Counted from the first letter of the stretch, positions 1 to 9,273 are shown. The stretch: 37,808 nucleotides of DNA from Prevotella sp. (GCA_017627765.1 JAGAGD010000090.1:1-37808); one strand, 5' to 3'. Numbers and translations: made by a program. The notes: generated from the sequence alone by a model not told the origin.

Positions 1-81
1 CTCATCTTCAAAAATAAGCCCTCGCTGTTTCAGTATGTTTATCTGTTCAGCGAGGGTGATGGGCTGCTTTGTATATTCCAT
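1..81 (-). CDS. Abi_2-family (AbiD/AbiF-like) protein, N-terminus only
   Basis: The reverse strand opens with ATG at 81-79 and stays open for 27 codons to the window edge. The translation begins MEYTKQPITLAEQ and continues to KQRGLIFEDE, the usual opening of the Abi_2 family: a 'Lys-Pro-(Ile/Leu)-Thr ... Gln ... Leu ... Arg-Gly-Leu' pattern within the first 25 residues. Abi_2 proteins are abortive-infection phage-defence proteins, often carried on mobile elements. A consensus Bacteroidota promoter lies upstream at 149-180, and the 67-base leader contains a short inverted repeat. The codons 19-56 contain a perfect 9-bp inverted repeat (CCCTCGCTG/CAGCGAGGG). Only about a tenth of a typical family member is visible, so the assignment rests on a short stretch. 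Confidence 0.6.
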   Translation of the reverse strand, partial: MEYTKQPITLAEQINILKQRGLIFEDE

Positions 82-94
82 ATTAAAAGAAACG

Positions 95-138
95 TCCCAC
101 CCTGGTCCGCTGGTCTTGCGACGAGAAGCGTGGTGGGA
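95..138. repeat. Inverted repeat in the leader of the Abi_2 gene
   Basis: TCCCACC (95-101) and GGTGGGA (132-138) are perfect 7-bp arms separated by 30 bases. They lie in the transcribed leader between the promoter at 149-180 and the start codon at 81. A leader hairpin or a regulator-binding site are both possible; nothing in the sequence decides between them. Confidence 0.4.
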
Positions 139-148
139 TTTGTTGGTG

Positions 149-180
149 CAAAGGTACAGCTTTTATTTGGAATAGCCAAA
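149..180 (-). promoter_or_regulatory. Bacteroidota promoter for the Abi_2 gene
   Basis: On the minus strand TTTG (180-177) is followed after exactly 20 bases by TACCTTTG (156-149). This matches the Bacteroidota sigma-ABfr consensus TTTG-N19-21-TAnnTTTG. It points at the ATG at position 81, giving an untranslated leader of roughly 60 bases. Confidence 0.7.
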
Positions 181-698
181 CTTTTTCAAAGAAAAGAATA
201 AATTTGGCCGAAGAAATCGTCTTTTTGCCTCAAAGTGCCATCTCAACCTTTCTTTTCCCTGCCTTTTTGAATCATTTTGTACCAAAGATTACCTGTCTAG
301 CGACACATAAACATTGGGACGTTTGACCTTCAATTTTCAGCGTCCATCGTTGACCTTGAATTATTAACCGTCGTTGGATTCCAGATACTTAGAGCATCCG
401 AGATACAACGGTGGTACAAGAACCCTGATTTTAGTCGATAATCGAGCTATCGGCAAAGCCCCAAAACGAGCAACTGTTGTCAGCCAGACTTGGCAAACGG
501 CAAAATTGCCTTAAATTCAAAAGTTAAATAATCTTAACGAATTGTTAAATCTTGCACAACTTTGAAGGCAGGTTTTGCTCTGCAAAACTCTTAAATTTCC
601 CATTTTTTGCTATTGCACTTTTTTGTACCGTTCAATTTTGAAAGTATTGTGTTCCCGTTTGTGTATCAGTTATTTATGAAACCCAAAAACACTTCCAC
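181..698. other. Gene-free stretch left of the truncated traG
   Basis: No open frame of convincing length or composition is seen on either strand. A loosely repeated segment is visible: TTGACCTTCAATT near 325 and TTGACCTTGAATT near 350, each followed by an (A/G)(C/G)CGTC-like end. The right end abuts traG coding sequence that starts in the middle of the gene, so the boundary near 670-690 is probably a recombination or deletion junction, or an assembly artefact. Confidence 0.5.
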
Positions 699-2225
699 AT
701 GAACAGCGTAGTTAGACAATTACTTGTTCAAAATACAGATGTAGTAATAATTGATACTGGAGATTCATACGAAGGCAACAATCGTTTTTTTGATGGGGCT
801 TATATTACATATTCTAAGGAAAATCCAATATCTATGAATCCTTTCAAGATAGAAGAAAGAGAATATCTTGAAAACTTCGGAGAAAAGAAGAATTTCCTTA
901 AGGCTCTGCTCTTTCTTATCTATAAAGGAAATGAAGAACCAGACAAAATTGAGGAATTTATAATAAACCAGACACTAATAGAATACTACCAGGCTTATTT
1001 TAATCCATTCAAAGGCTATACTGAAGAGGAAAGACAGACTCTTAGAAAAAAACTACTCATCCAAGACAAGACTAATGGAAAGTTTGAAGAATACGAAAGT
1101 GAGCTAGAAAATGACAATGATAATGAAAGTCTTAGGGAAATTGAAGACCTGAGTGATGATGACGCACAGAATAAAATAAAAAGAAAAGTAGAAAAGCTGC
1201 ACAATCTTGTTAATGATAAAAGTGCGACTGACGGAGAAAAAGCTAACGCAGGAAAAGCTCTGATAAAACTTATGCCTGAGCTGGTGGAGAATAAGTATCT
1301 AATCCGTATTGACAAGAAAATAGATAAAATGGAGGCAAGAAGAAAAAATCTTAAGGTTACATCGCTTTCATTTAATACTTACTACGAGTATGCAGTCCAA
1401 AGAATTCCACAAATAATGGCAGAGAAATCAATTAAATTTGAAATTAACAAGTTTTCAACAATTTTGGAACCATTCTATAAAGGCGGTGAACTTGAAGACA
1501 TGTTGAATAGCGATATTGATAAATCTTTGTTTGAAGAGAAATTTATAATATTCGAAATAGACCGAATAAAGGAGGATAAAATACTTTTCCCTATCGTCGT
1601 ACTTATTATAATGGATGTCTTTTTACAAAAAATGCGCCTGAAAAGAGGTAGAAAAGCATTGATAATCGAGGAAGCATGGAAAGCTATTTCAACGCCAACG
1701 ATGGCAGAATATATAAAATATTTATACAAAACTGTACGTAAGTTTAACGGTATCGCTGGTGTTGTCACACAAGAGCTGAATGATGTAATTGACTCTCCTA
1801 TTGTAAAGGATGCTATTATAAGCAACTCCGAAATAAAGATCTTGATGGACCAGTCTAAATTCAAAGACAGATATGATGAGATTTCGGATGTTCTTGGACT
1901 TACACAGCAGCAAAGACAGCAGATTTTTACAATAAACAACCTTAATAATAAAGAGAACCGACCTTATTTTAAGGAAGTCTGGATTTGTCGCGGGCAAGAA
2001 TCTGATGTATTCGGTGTTGAAGAGCCACCAGAATGCTATTGGACTTATACAACGGAAAGACTTGAAAAAGAAGCTCTGAAAATATACGAAAAACATTATG
2101 GCAGCATAGTAGATGCCATTAAACATATTGAAATTGACAGAAAATCAAATGGTTGTATGAAATACCTTGATTTTGCCAGAGAAGTTAACAAACAACAAAA
2201 TGTTTCAGAATTATGGGAAAAATAA
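699..2225 (+). pseudogene. traG: TraG conjugation ATPase (VirB4-like), N-terminus missing
   Basis: TraG is the cytoplasmic VirB4-type ATPase that powers the Bacteroidota conjugative type IV secretion channel. The frame begins with MNSVVRQLLV, which in intact TraG follows directly after the Walker A loop (GxxGxGKSF). The codons just upstream, in frame, read KHFH before the Met, where GKSF-like residues are expected, and further upstream similarity ends. About 508 residues remain out of roughly 800 or more in full-length family members. The segment VVIIDTGDSYEG (residues 15-26), ENPISMNP (41-48) and the Walker B region RGRKALIIEEAW (316-327) are TraG-like. A charged, low-complexity stretch lies at about 110-170. 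The stop overlaps the next gene. A protein starting at 699 would lack the nucleotide-binding loop and should be inactive. Confidence 0.8.
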
Positions 2226-2968
2226 AAATTTTGTTTATAACTGCCATTTTATTGTGCTGTGCCATGAGAAATCATGCTGCGTTCAGAGTAGTCATCGACC
2301 CTTATGCTATTGAAGCAGTAACACAGAATACAGCAGCACAGAAGGTTATCGAGGATCTTCATAACAAACGCTTGGACTCTATCAGGGTAAAACAAGAAAA
2401 AATAAAGAAATACACTCTAACGATGGCTGGAATTAAAGAGCTCTATAAGATGACAATGCAAAACATAACGGGCTTTGGTAGTGAAAGTAAGATTTATGTG
2501 GAGATTTATCATAACACAGTGGAAATATTTATGTTAGCCCCTCAGGCAATTTATACACTTAACAAACTCCCGATATACAACCATTTGCTGTGCATTAATG
2601 AAATACAGAATTTGATTTTGGAGACAAACCAGCTTGTTGCAGCTTTTGTAGACATTGTAAATAATGGAAAAGTTAAAGCTCCAATGCCAGATTATCATTC
2701 GGCTACTGAAGGCGGTATTCATAATATTGGACAGGGCGACGGATATAACTTCCTTGACAGATATCAAAGATATTGCTTGGCAAATAAAATACTTACACAC
2801 TTAAGTGAGATTAGACACAAACTACAAGCTATCGTATTCATGTGCAATTATTGTAACAATATTAATAATCTTGTATTCAATATTGACGTTGAATCGTGGT
2901 TTAAATTCTTTAGTGCAAAGAACGCAGTGAATCAATTAATTAACGATTGGAAAGGATTATCTTCATGA
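2213..2968 (+). CDS. Secreted conjugation protein in the traI position
   Basis: The gene overlaps the end of traG by 13 bases and encodes 251 residues with an N-terminal signal peptide (hydrophobic residues about 4-22, ending near NHA). It occupies the place of traI in Bacteroidota tra operons. Its C-terminus, WFKFFSAKNAVNQLINDW (about residues 229-246), is closely matched by a second protein of this window at 18857-19579, which ends WMKIMSGKNIVNALINDW. Both share an upstream pattern of ANxI, then LxxI, about 40 residues before the end. I infer a periplasmic or surface role in the transfer apparatus, perhaps VirB5-like, but no catalytic motif is visible. Confidence 0.65.
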   Translation: MGKIKILFITAILLCCAMRNHAAFRVVIDPYAIEAVTQNTAAQKVIEDLHNKRLDSIRVKQEKIKKYTLTMAGIKELYKMTMQNITGFGSESKIYVEIYHNTVEIFMLAPQAIYTLNKLPIYNHLLCINEIQNLILETNQLVAAFVDIVNNGKVKAPMPDYHSATEGGIHNIGQGDGYNFLDRYQRYCLANKILTHLSEIRHKLQAIVFMCNYCNNINNLVFNIDVESWFKFFSAKNAVNQLINDWKGLSS

Positions 2969-3666
2969 AAGGGAACTTAGTGATATTTATGTTGGTGGCT
3001 TGTGTCGGAGTCTCCGCTAAAAGCATTCCATTGCCCAATGACCTGCCAACTATTGAAGCGTTGATTCATCTTCACAAGACAATGAAAAACGCAGAGGATA
3101 AAGCTTGTGAAAAAATCGGCATTAGCTATGGTGAGCAGACAACAATAACTAATAAAAGCAATAAATACAACGATGTCAAGACTACGCTGAACAGTAAGCT
3201 GAATAACGTTTATTCATATATTGTTTTTGCTGGAGCTATAAGCACGACTGCCAAAAATTTATATGATTTGATAAATGAATACAGGGATTTTTCTACAAAT
3301 GCATGTGAGACTTTTTTTAAAAAGCCTATGGCTACGTGGTACTATTTAGAAGCCAACTATGCCCTGGCAAAGGAAATAAGGAATATAAGAAAAATGATGC
3401 TAACGCTTTCTGCTGAAGGATTTAATCTTATGCGTTCAAGCATGGACGAAAAACTATTTTTGATTAATACTATATCTGCAAGTATATCTACTATGCGCCA
3501 TATAATAGACAGGGCTTACTGGTGGTGCAGCCTTGTCGTTAACGGAGGATTTAACTTTATGTATATCTGGGATATACTTAATAGTGAAGTGACGGATGCC
3601 ATAGCACACAAGCTAATATGCAATTGGCGGAAAGAACTTTTACCAAACCCACAAGATCAAATATGA
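2965..3666 (+). CDS. Small secreted conjugation-operon protein, diverged paralogue
   Basis: The likely start is the ATG at 2965, which overlaps the previous stop as ATGA; an upstream TTG at 2947 is a poorer choice. The 233-residue product starts with a signal peptide (MKGNLVIFMLVACVGVSA). The C-terminal part (a helix, then 'LNSEVTDAIAHKLICNW', then a basic tail) resembles the WxKxxSxKNxVNxLINDW ending of the preceding gene, though more distantly. The sequence is helical with no recognised enzyme motif. ATGA overlaps on both sides indicate translational coupling with its neighbours, so it is probably a periplasmic or outer-envelope part of the transfer machine. Exact role unknown. Confidence 0.6.
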   Translation: MKGNLVIFMLVACVGVSAKSIPLPNDLPTIEALIHLHKTMKNAEDKACEKIGISYGEQTTITNKSNKYNDVKTTLNSKLNNVYSYIVFAGAISTTAKNLYDLINEYRDFSTNACETFFKKPMATWYYLEANYALAKEIRNIRKMMLTLSAEGFNLMRSSMDEKLFLINTISASISTMRHIIDRAYWWCSLVVNGGFNFMYIWDILNSEVTDAIAHKLICNWRKELLPNPQDQI

Positions 3667-4349
3667 AAAAAACTATAATACTAATGTTTTTGGCAATATG
3701 CTTCAATAGCAATGCAAAGGCACAGACTCCTAAACCGACGAGTGTAAGAGATAAACAGAAAGAAAAACAAATTCGCTCAATGGAAACTGGTCCTTGGGAT
3801 TTCGAACCTGGATGGTATTACTATTACCTTCATAAAAAATACAGCGGGGCTTACTCACACTGGCAATGGTCTGGCTTTAAATCAAGACTGGTCGTAAAGT
3901 TCAATGAAAAAAAATCAAATACGAGAACTATCATGCCGGTAAGAACGGCAGAGGAACTTCTGCAAAAAGAAAAAATGGATAAAGTAGAAGAAGAGAGAAT
4001 AAAAGTTAAGGAACTGTACGACGAAGAATTAATAAGACAGGCTGATAGAAGCGTAGACTTGGTATATTCTTCTTTCAAAGAAGATTTCCTAAGGCTGCAA
4101 AATGAAATTTCAGAAGGTCTAACTTACTGCTATAATAAAAGTAAGGGGAAACTGGCTTATCAAATTGGGGAATTAAGCCGAGAAAACGAAATATTATGTG
4201 AAGGTATTGAATATATACACAAACAAGGTATAGGCTATGATTTGGAAAATTCCAAGAGGGAAAAGGCTTATATTGAATTTAAGGATAAAATGAAAAAACT
4301 GGTTAAGAGAATAGCTAATCTCGTAGCCATTGCTGATTGTCACTTTTAA
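3663..4349 (+). CDS. Secreted coiled-coil conjugation-operon protein
   Basis: I choose the ATG at 3663 because it overlaps the upstream stop (ATGA) and opens a signal peptide, MKKTIILMFLAICFNSNAKAQ; an upstream ATG at 3618 would put basic residues in front of it. The mature part of the 228-residue product begins with an aromatic-rich segment (WDFEPGWYYYYLHKKY, about residues 41-56). It continues with a charged, strongly helical region rich in Glu/Lys (about 95-220) likely to form a coiled coil. I do not recognise a family. Its place between the traI-position genes and traJ suggests an envelope component or assembly factor of the transfer apparatus. Confidence 0.6.
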   Translation: MKKTIILMFLAICFNSNAKAQTPKPTSVRDKQKEKQIRSMETGPWDFEPGWYYYYLHKKYSGAYSHWQWSGFKSRLVVKFNEKKSNTRTIMPVRTAEELLQKEKMDKVEEERIKVKELYDEELIRQADRSVDLVYSSFKEDFLRLQNEISEGLTYCYNKSKGKLAYQIGELSRENEILCEGIEYIHKQGIGYDLENSKREKAYIEFKDKMKKLVKRIANLVAIADCHF

Positions 4350-4361
4350 TATTATAACGAT

Positions 4362-5546
4362 ATGATAAATTTACTTTTAACAATGGGTTTGCCTGCAATA
4401 GATGAGAGCTTGCAAGAACTGTTGACTGCAATGCAATCCTTTCCTAAAGCATTGTTCTTTAGTCAGGTTCTTATGTGGGGTAAATCAATAGGACTGATTC
4501 TTGCACTATGTGCTGGAGCAAATGAATCATATATGATGATGCTCGGACGAAAAGGTATGGATGTCCTCAAGTTGATAAGGATAATTGGTTTTTCTATGTG
4601 TATTACTGGCAGTGGAATTATTAGCAATACGCTTTCTTTGCCAGGAAGATCTTTGGAAACAAATGCGAGGACACTTGTTAATAATATGAACAAACAAGTG
4701 GCAATGCAAGAAAAGGCTGTTGCAAAATTACAAGCAAAATATCACGACAGGCTTATAGCTGTTCAAGACAGTTTAGATAAAGCTAAGATGGTGCAGGAAA
4801 TCGGTGAGGATGCAAGCAAATTCGAAAAAATCATCTACAGTGTGGCAAACTTAGGCACAACAATAAATAACAACATAAAAAGATGGGCTGTTGCGTCAGA
4901 AACTAAGGTATCAGAATGGCTAAACAACGGAATACGCTTCGTTGGTGAGCTTGTTTTTCAGATGAGCTATTACGGCATGTTTCTTGCACAAAGAGCCTTC
5001 ATGGCTATATTGTCCCTATTCTGCCCTATCGCATTTGCACTTTCTTTAGTTGGACCTTGGAGAAATGCATGGTCTCAGTGGATTTCAAAATTCGTTTCAT
5101 TGTCACTGTGGGGTTTCGTTATTTATGTTTGTATATATTACGTCGACTTCATTCTTCTTTACTGCCTACAAAAAGATATAACGGCATATACAGCTCTGCT
5201 GGGCAGCGTCGATAACTCTTGGGGACAAATAGGAGCTTTAGGCATGCAAGGTATTGGGTCGAACTGCATGTATGCAATGGGAATGCTTGTTGGCGCATAC
5301 ATTATTAGATTTGTTCCAGAAGTTTCGTCGTGGCTTATACCTGGTGGAGTAAGTTCGTCTATTGGAAGTGCAGCTGGTGGTCTTGCTCTTGGAGCTGCTA
5401 TAGCTGGGGGAAAATTGGCTGGTAAAGCAACTGTTAAAACTGCTGTTCCTGCTGCAAATTATGGTTACAAAGGCGCTGGAGCTACTGGCGCAGCTATCGA
5501 AAGACTTACAAAAAGAGCCTGGTCAAGTGCAGGAAAGAAAAATTAA
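4362..5546 (+). CDS. traJ: TraJ-like inner-membrane conjugation protein (VirB6-like)
   Basis: A 394-residue multi-spanning membrane protein occupies the traJ position, immediately before traK. Hydrophobic segments are visible near residues 30-50, 70-95, 200-230, 240-265 and 295-320. A long soluble helical segment (about 105-190) with AKLQAKYHDR-type heptads lies between them. The conserved-looking block QRAFMAILSLFCPIAFALSL (about 211-230) is typical of Bacteroidota TraJ/VirB6 polytopic channel proteins. The C-terminus is Gly/Ala rich (GGLALGAAIAGG) and basic at the end, probably cytoplasmic. It likely forms part of the inner-membrane translocation channel. Confidence 0.8.
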   Translation: MINLLLTMGLPAIDESLQELLTAMQSFPKALFFSQVLMWGKSIGLILALCAGANESYMMMLGRKGMDVLKLIRIIGFSMCITGSGIISNTLSLPGRSLETNARTLVNNMNKQVAMQEKAVAKLQAKYHDRLIAVQDSLDKAKMVQEIGEDASKFEKIIYSVANLGTTINNNIKRWAVASETKVSEWLNNGIRFVGELVFQMSYYGMFLAQRAFMAILSLFCPIAFALSLVGPWRNAWSQWISKFVSLSLWGFVIYVCIYYVDFILLYCLQKDITAYTALLGSVDNSWGQIGALGMQGIGSNCMYAMGMLVGAYIIRFVPEVSSWLIPGGVSSSIGSAAGGLALGAAIAGGKLAGKATVKTAVPAANYGYKGAGATGAAIERLTKRAWSSAGKKN

Positions 5547-5572
5547 AATAATGATAATAAAAACAAATACAT

Positions 5573-6175
5573 ATGCTCATAAAAGATCTAGCAAATAAGA
5601 CAAAAGTTGCACTCCTAACTGTAATAATAACGATTACTGGATGTACTGCAATATGTATATATTGTTTTCAATGTTGCATGGCGCTTGTCAAAGAAGAAAG
5701 AAACCAAATATACATACTTGATGGAAACATTCCTTTTCTTGCTCAGCGAGCAATGCTGGAGGCAAATTTTGAAATGGAAGCAAAAGCTCATATTCAGCTT
5801 TTCCATCAGTATTTCTTTAACTTGCCTCCCGATGATGAATATATAAAGTGGACGCTGGCAAAGGCTATGTACATGTGTGACGGCACTGCATTGAAACAAA
5901 AACAGGCAATGCAGGAAGCTGGTTTTTATTCTGATATTATGTCTTCGTCAGCAGTATGTACTATAATGTGTGACAGCATTATTCTTAATTCAGATACTAA
6001 AGAATTTAAATATTATGGCACGCAACTCATAAAGAGAAGAACTAAAAGCATGAAAAGGTCTATCATAACTGTTGGAGGAATTGAGAACGTTCCTAGAACA
6101 AGGAATAACCCTCATGGTCTGCTTATTACAAAATGGAAAACCCTTGAAAATAAAGACTTGAATATCTATGAGTAG
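5573..6175 (+). CDS. traK: TraK, conjugative transposon protein (VirB8-like)
   Basis: The 200-residue product has a short cytoplasmic start, one membrane helix (about residues 11-33) and a periplasmic domain. It carries the TraK signatures: 'IYILDGNIPFLAQRA', 'FHQYFFNLPPDDEYIKW', a 'YGTQLIKR' segment and the closing 'NPHGLLITKW' followed by 'ENKDL'. TraK is the assembly-core protein of Bacteroidota conjugative elements and is thought to be the VirB8 counterpart. Length is normal. The stop overlaps the following start, in line with an operon. Confidence 0.92.
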   Translation: MLIKDLANKTKVALLTVIITITGCTAICIYCFQCCMALVKEERNQIYILDGNIPFLAQRAMLEANFEMEAKAHIQLFHQYFFNLPPDDEYIKWTLAKAMYMCDGTALKQKQAMQEAGFYSDIMSSSAVCTIMCDSIILNSDTKEFKYYGTQLIKRRTKSMKRSIITVGGIENVPRTRNNPHGLLITKWKTLENKDLNIYE

Positions 6176-6635
6176 GAAGAATAATAAAAGAAATACTGCA
6201 AAACGTAGAAACAGAATAATTACAATCAGTATTTGGAGATTCTTAAAAAGAACACAAATCAGAGAAAAAATAATTAAAGCTAATGCTTGGGCTGATTGCC
6301 ACAGAAAGAAAACTGTTTTTATTACAATTTCTACACTTACGTTTTTTCTGATTGTCGGTATTCTCAGCACATTCAACGTTAAGGAACAAAAAGAAAATAA
6401 TCTAATGGGCGAAATTGAGGATGTCCAGGCAGTGGTACAAAGCTTTCAACAAATTCAGAACGTCAATGATTATCATACAAAAGAGGTTTCTTCCATTATA
6501 CTACAGGGAAAAAGTATAAAGAATGAGCTTGATTCTTTAATTAATATTAAGAAAAAGAACCGTCAAGACAGTATAAATATTTTAATTAAATATAAGCAGC
6601 TTCAGATAATAGCTAATAACTTTAAAAATGAATAA
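6168..6635 (+). CDS. traL: TraL-like bitopic membrane protein
   Basis: The gene lies between traK and traM, the normal place of traL, and overlaps traK by 8 bases. The 155-residue product begins with a strongly basic cytoplasmic segment (residues 1-48), has one membrane helix at about 49-69 (VFITISTLTFFLIVGILSTF) and a helical periplasmic tail. TraL proteins of this operon type are small and poorly conserved, so the name rests on position and topology more than on sequence. Confidence 0.6.
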   Translation: MSRKNNKRNTAKRRNRIITISIWRFLKRTQIREKIIKANAWADCHRKKTVFITISTLTFFLIVGILSTFNVKEQKENNLMGEIEDVQAVVQSFQQIQNVNDYHTKEVSSIILQGKSIKNELDSLINIKKKNRQDSINILIKYKQLQIIANNFKNE

Positions 6636-7824
6636 TATGAAAAAAATAAATTTTAAACAGCCAAAATACATATTTCCATTGATAATACTATTGCCAATGG
6701 TTTTCCTTGGCTATCAAATTGCAGGGCTGACAACAGGCAGTGATGAGAAGGTTGCAACAGGTGTTGTAACGGACAGTATTAATATGTCGCTGCCAGATGC
6801 TGAAAATAAGGAAATGGGAGATAAAATGAATGCAATGGATAATCGGTTTGTTGAAGATGGTGGCTTTACCGCAATGGAAAATATTGGAAGAGACATAGAT
6901 GTGAAGGACACTATAGAAAGCGGATATTCCGAATTAGAGAAAGCCAGAATTGCTGAAAGAAACGAGAGACAAAGACAAAGAGAAGAAGCGCAAGAACTGC
7001 AACGTAGTTTGAATAATGCAAGAAGAAGTATTCAGGGAGGTTCTTCTTCTAGACGAAGCTCTTATGGACGGAACAGTGATATTGACGAATATGCACAAGA
7101 ACTGCAAAGAATACAAAGAACAAACAGGGAAAGACAAAAGCTGCTCGATGGATTGTTCCGTGATGATGCCGAAGGAAGGGAATATAATGGACGAACAGCT
7201 GATAATAGCGCAGCTTCTTACATTGGCGGTGTAGCTGATAAAATTGAGAAAAAGGAAGATAAGCCTGAGCTGGTGGAGAAGGTAAAGGATAAACATGCTG
7301 ATAAATTTAATACCATTTCTAATAGCGGAGAAGTTGACGAACCTCTGATTAAGGCAATGATTGATCAGACTACCAAAGCACACGAAGGTACTCGTATAAG
7401 GTTTAAGCTGCTCGATGATGTTGTAATCAAAAAAATAAAAATAAAAAAAGGAACTTATCTTTATGGAGTGGTTACTGGCTTCGGACAACAGCGCGTAATG
7501 GTTACCATCAGCTCCATCCTCGTCAAAGATAAATTCATTAAGGTAAACCTTTCTGTTTTTGACAACGATGGACTAGAAGGCTTTTACGTGCCAGAAAGTG
7601 CCTTTCGCTCAATGATGAAAGAGGCTGGTTCACAGGCTGTACAGAACAACATTAATTTCAACGGTGGATATGGCAGCGAAATAAGCGGTGAAGCCATAGC
7701 ATTGCAAGCTCTACAAAATATGTATCAATCAGCGAGCAATGCGGTTTCAGCAAATATCAGGAAAAATCGTGCAAAAATCAAGTATAACACAATAGTATAT
7801 TTAGTTAATACATCTTTGAATTAA
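6628..7824 (+). CDS. traM: TraM, conjugative transposon protein (VirB10-like)
   Basis: The product is about 398 residues; ATG at 6628 and at 6637 (MKKINFKQ) are both plausible starts. After a basic N-terminus and one membrane helix (about 14-33) comes a long Arg/Glu/Gln-rich linker (about 95-170). A folded C-terminal domain follows at about 245-395 with TraM features: RIRFKLLDDVVI, a 'KGTYLYGVVTGFGQQRV' strand pair, and 'NLSVFDNDGLEGFYVPESAFR'. TraM is the VirB10-like protein thought to span the envelope and gate the channel. It works with TraN and TraO encoded just downstream. Confidence 0.92.
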   Translation: MNNMKKINFKQPKYIFPLIILLPMVFLGYQIAGLTTGSDEKVATGVVTDSINMSLPDAENKEMGDKMNAMDNRFVEDGGFTAMENIGRDIDVKDTIESGYSELEKARIAERNERQRQREEAQELQRSLNNARRSIQGGSSSRRSSYGRNSDIDEYAQELQRIQRTNRERQKLLDGLFRDDAEGREYNGRTADNSAASYIGGVADKIEKKEDKPELVEKVKDKHADKFNTISNSGEVDEPLIKAMIDQTTKAHEGTRIRFKLLDDVVIKKIKIKKGTYLYGVVTGFGQQRVMVTISSILVKDKFIKVNLSVFDNDGLEGFYVPESAFRSMMKEAGSQAVQNNINFNGGYGSEISGEAIALQALQNMYQSASNAVSANIRKNRAKIKYNTIVYLVNTSLN

Positions 7825-7836
7825 AAAAATATAATC

Positions 7837-8754
7837 ATGAAAAAAATCTTATCATTACTTATTTTCCTAAGTGCATATAATGTGTATGCTCAGGAATCTT
7901 TCTCTCTAGAAAGTGAGAGTATGAGATATATCAGAAGGTCTAAGCCAGAAGATATGACAATATTCGAGCAAAACAAACAAAAGAACTTGCTCTTCGTTAA
8001 TGAAGAAATAACAACACACATCATTTTTCCCGAAAACATAAAGATGATGGATATCTCTACGGATAAGCTTGTAGGTAATCAATGTTTTGATAATATCGTC
8101 AGAATTAAACCAGCTAATAGAATGATGGATAATGAAATTACTGGAACAATTACCATCATAGGAGAAAGACACATAGCACAATATACCGTTATCTATACAG
8201 GAAAGCCTTCGTGTGCAAACTCTATATTTGACGTTGAACATAAAGAAATGAGACCGTACCAGAACCCAGATGTTCTTATGCCCGTAGGCGATATGGCTAA
8301 CTATGCATGGGCGATATATTCTAGCAAGCGTAAATTCAACAATATAAAGGCTTCTGCATATGGACTTAAAGCTGTGGTTAATAATATATATACCGTTGGT
8401 GACTATTTCTTTATAGATTTTTCTCTGTATAATAATACAAAAGTAAAATATGATATAGAGGAAATGAGAATAAAGCTCACAGACAAGAAAGAAACAAAAG
8501 CAACGAATTCACAGACTATAGAACTGTCACCAGAATTTTCAATTAACAATACAAAGTCATTCAAAAAGTCTTGGAGGAACGTAATTGTTTTGAAAAAACT
8601 AACTTTTCCAAATGGAAAAGTCCTACGTATCGAGATTTCTGAAAATCAGATATCTGGCAGGGTTATTGTAATTCCAATCGAATATCAAGACATATTGAAC
8701 GCAGATGGATTTAGCGATGAACTGTTGAAGCATTTATCAAACAAATCAAAATAA
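7837..8754 (+). CDS. traN: TraN, conjugative transposon protein (VirB9-like)
   Basis: A 305-residue exported protein with a clear signal peptide (MKKILSLLIFLSAYNVYAQ). It matches the Bacteroidota TraN/DUF4138 pattern: 'ITTHIIFPENIKMMDIST' near residue 60, 'NIVRIKPANRMMDNEITGTI' near 90, and the later beta-rich block 'DYFFIDFSLYNNTKVKYDIEEMR'. TraN is the periplasmic outer-ring component that cooperates with TraM. Length and order within the operon are normal. Confidence 0.92.
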   Translation: MKKILSLLIFLSAYNVYAQESFSLESESMRYIRRSKPEDMTIFEQNKQKNLLFVNEEITTHIIFPENIKMMDISTDKLVGNQCFDNIVRIKPANRMMDNEITGTITIIGERHIAQYTVIYTGKPSCANSIFDVEHKEMRPYQNPDVLMPVGDMANYAWAIYSSKRKFNNIKASAYGLKAVVNNIYTVGDYFFIDFSLYNNTKVKYDIEEMRIKLTDKKETKATNSQTIELSPEFSINNTKSFKKSWRNVIVLKKLTFPNGKVLRIEISENQISGRVIVIPIEYQDILNADGFSDELLKHLSNKSK

Positions 8755-8761
8755 TAAAATC

Positions 8762-9259
8762 ATGAAAAAAATAGCTTTAATAATGTTTTCCCTCTTGTCT
8801 GTTATTTCAACAAAAGCTGGCGAAAACGACGATTTATTTACTCTTAATATAGGATTTCTCTTTAATAGCACTTTAAACGCTACATTTGGTTACGAGAGAG
8901 AACTTTCCTATGGCAATGCACTCGAACTATACGGAGAGGTCGGCAACAGATGGCATAAAGACCCTAAAGACGGAAAAATCTATAAAGACGATTTCTGGAA
9001 AGATTACTATTGGGATGGTGGTCTGCTTTATAAAAAAGTCCTACGAAGACACAAGAATTCAGTTTTTAGAGCAAGGTTAGGACCACATTTCGGTGCGCAC
9101 ACGGCTAAATATTTTTTTGGAGTTGAAGGCGGATTTGAATACAACTATATTTTTTCAAGTGGAATACAGTTGTCTCTAATACAGAAAAATGAAGTGAACT
9201 TCCTTCATGGAGACACTTTCCGAAACGGATTACTTGTTGGTGTGAAAATCCCATTTTAA
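8762..9259 (+). CDS. traO: TraO-like outer-membrane beta-barrel conjugation protein
   Basis: The 165-residue product has a signal peptide (MKKIALIMFSLLSVISTKAG) and then alternating beta strands with Gly and aromatic residues, such as 'NATFGYERELSYGNALELYG', 'RLGPHFGAH' and 'FFGVEGGFEYNY'. It ends in a strand finishing with Phe (LLVGVKIPF), as small outer-membrane barrels do. This and the position after traN fit TraO of Bacteroidota conjugative elements. Confidence 0.85.
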   Translation: MKKIALIMFSLLSVISTKAGENDDLFTLNIGFLFNSTLNATFGYERELSYGNALELYGEVGNRWHKDPKDGKIYKDDFWKDYYWDGGLLYKKVLRRHKNSVFRARLGPHFGAHTAKYFFGVEGGFEYNYIFSSGIQLSLIQKNEVNFLHGDTFRNGLLVGVKIPF

Positions 9260-9273
9260 AGATAACTAAGAAT

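Noticed and set aside
1016-1315. Minus-strand Ser/Leu-rich frame inside traG
   Set aside because: It is an artefact of the Glu/Lys-rich coding strand.
6934-7488. Minus-strand frame of 184 codons opposite traM
   Set aside because: It opposes a well-supported TraM gene and has no recognisable features.
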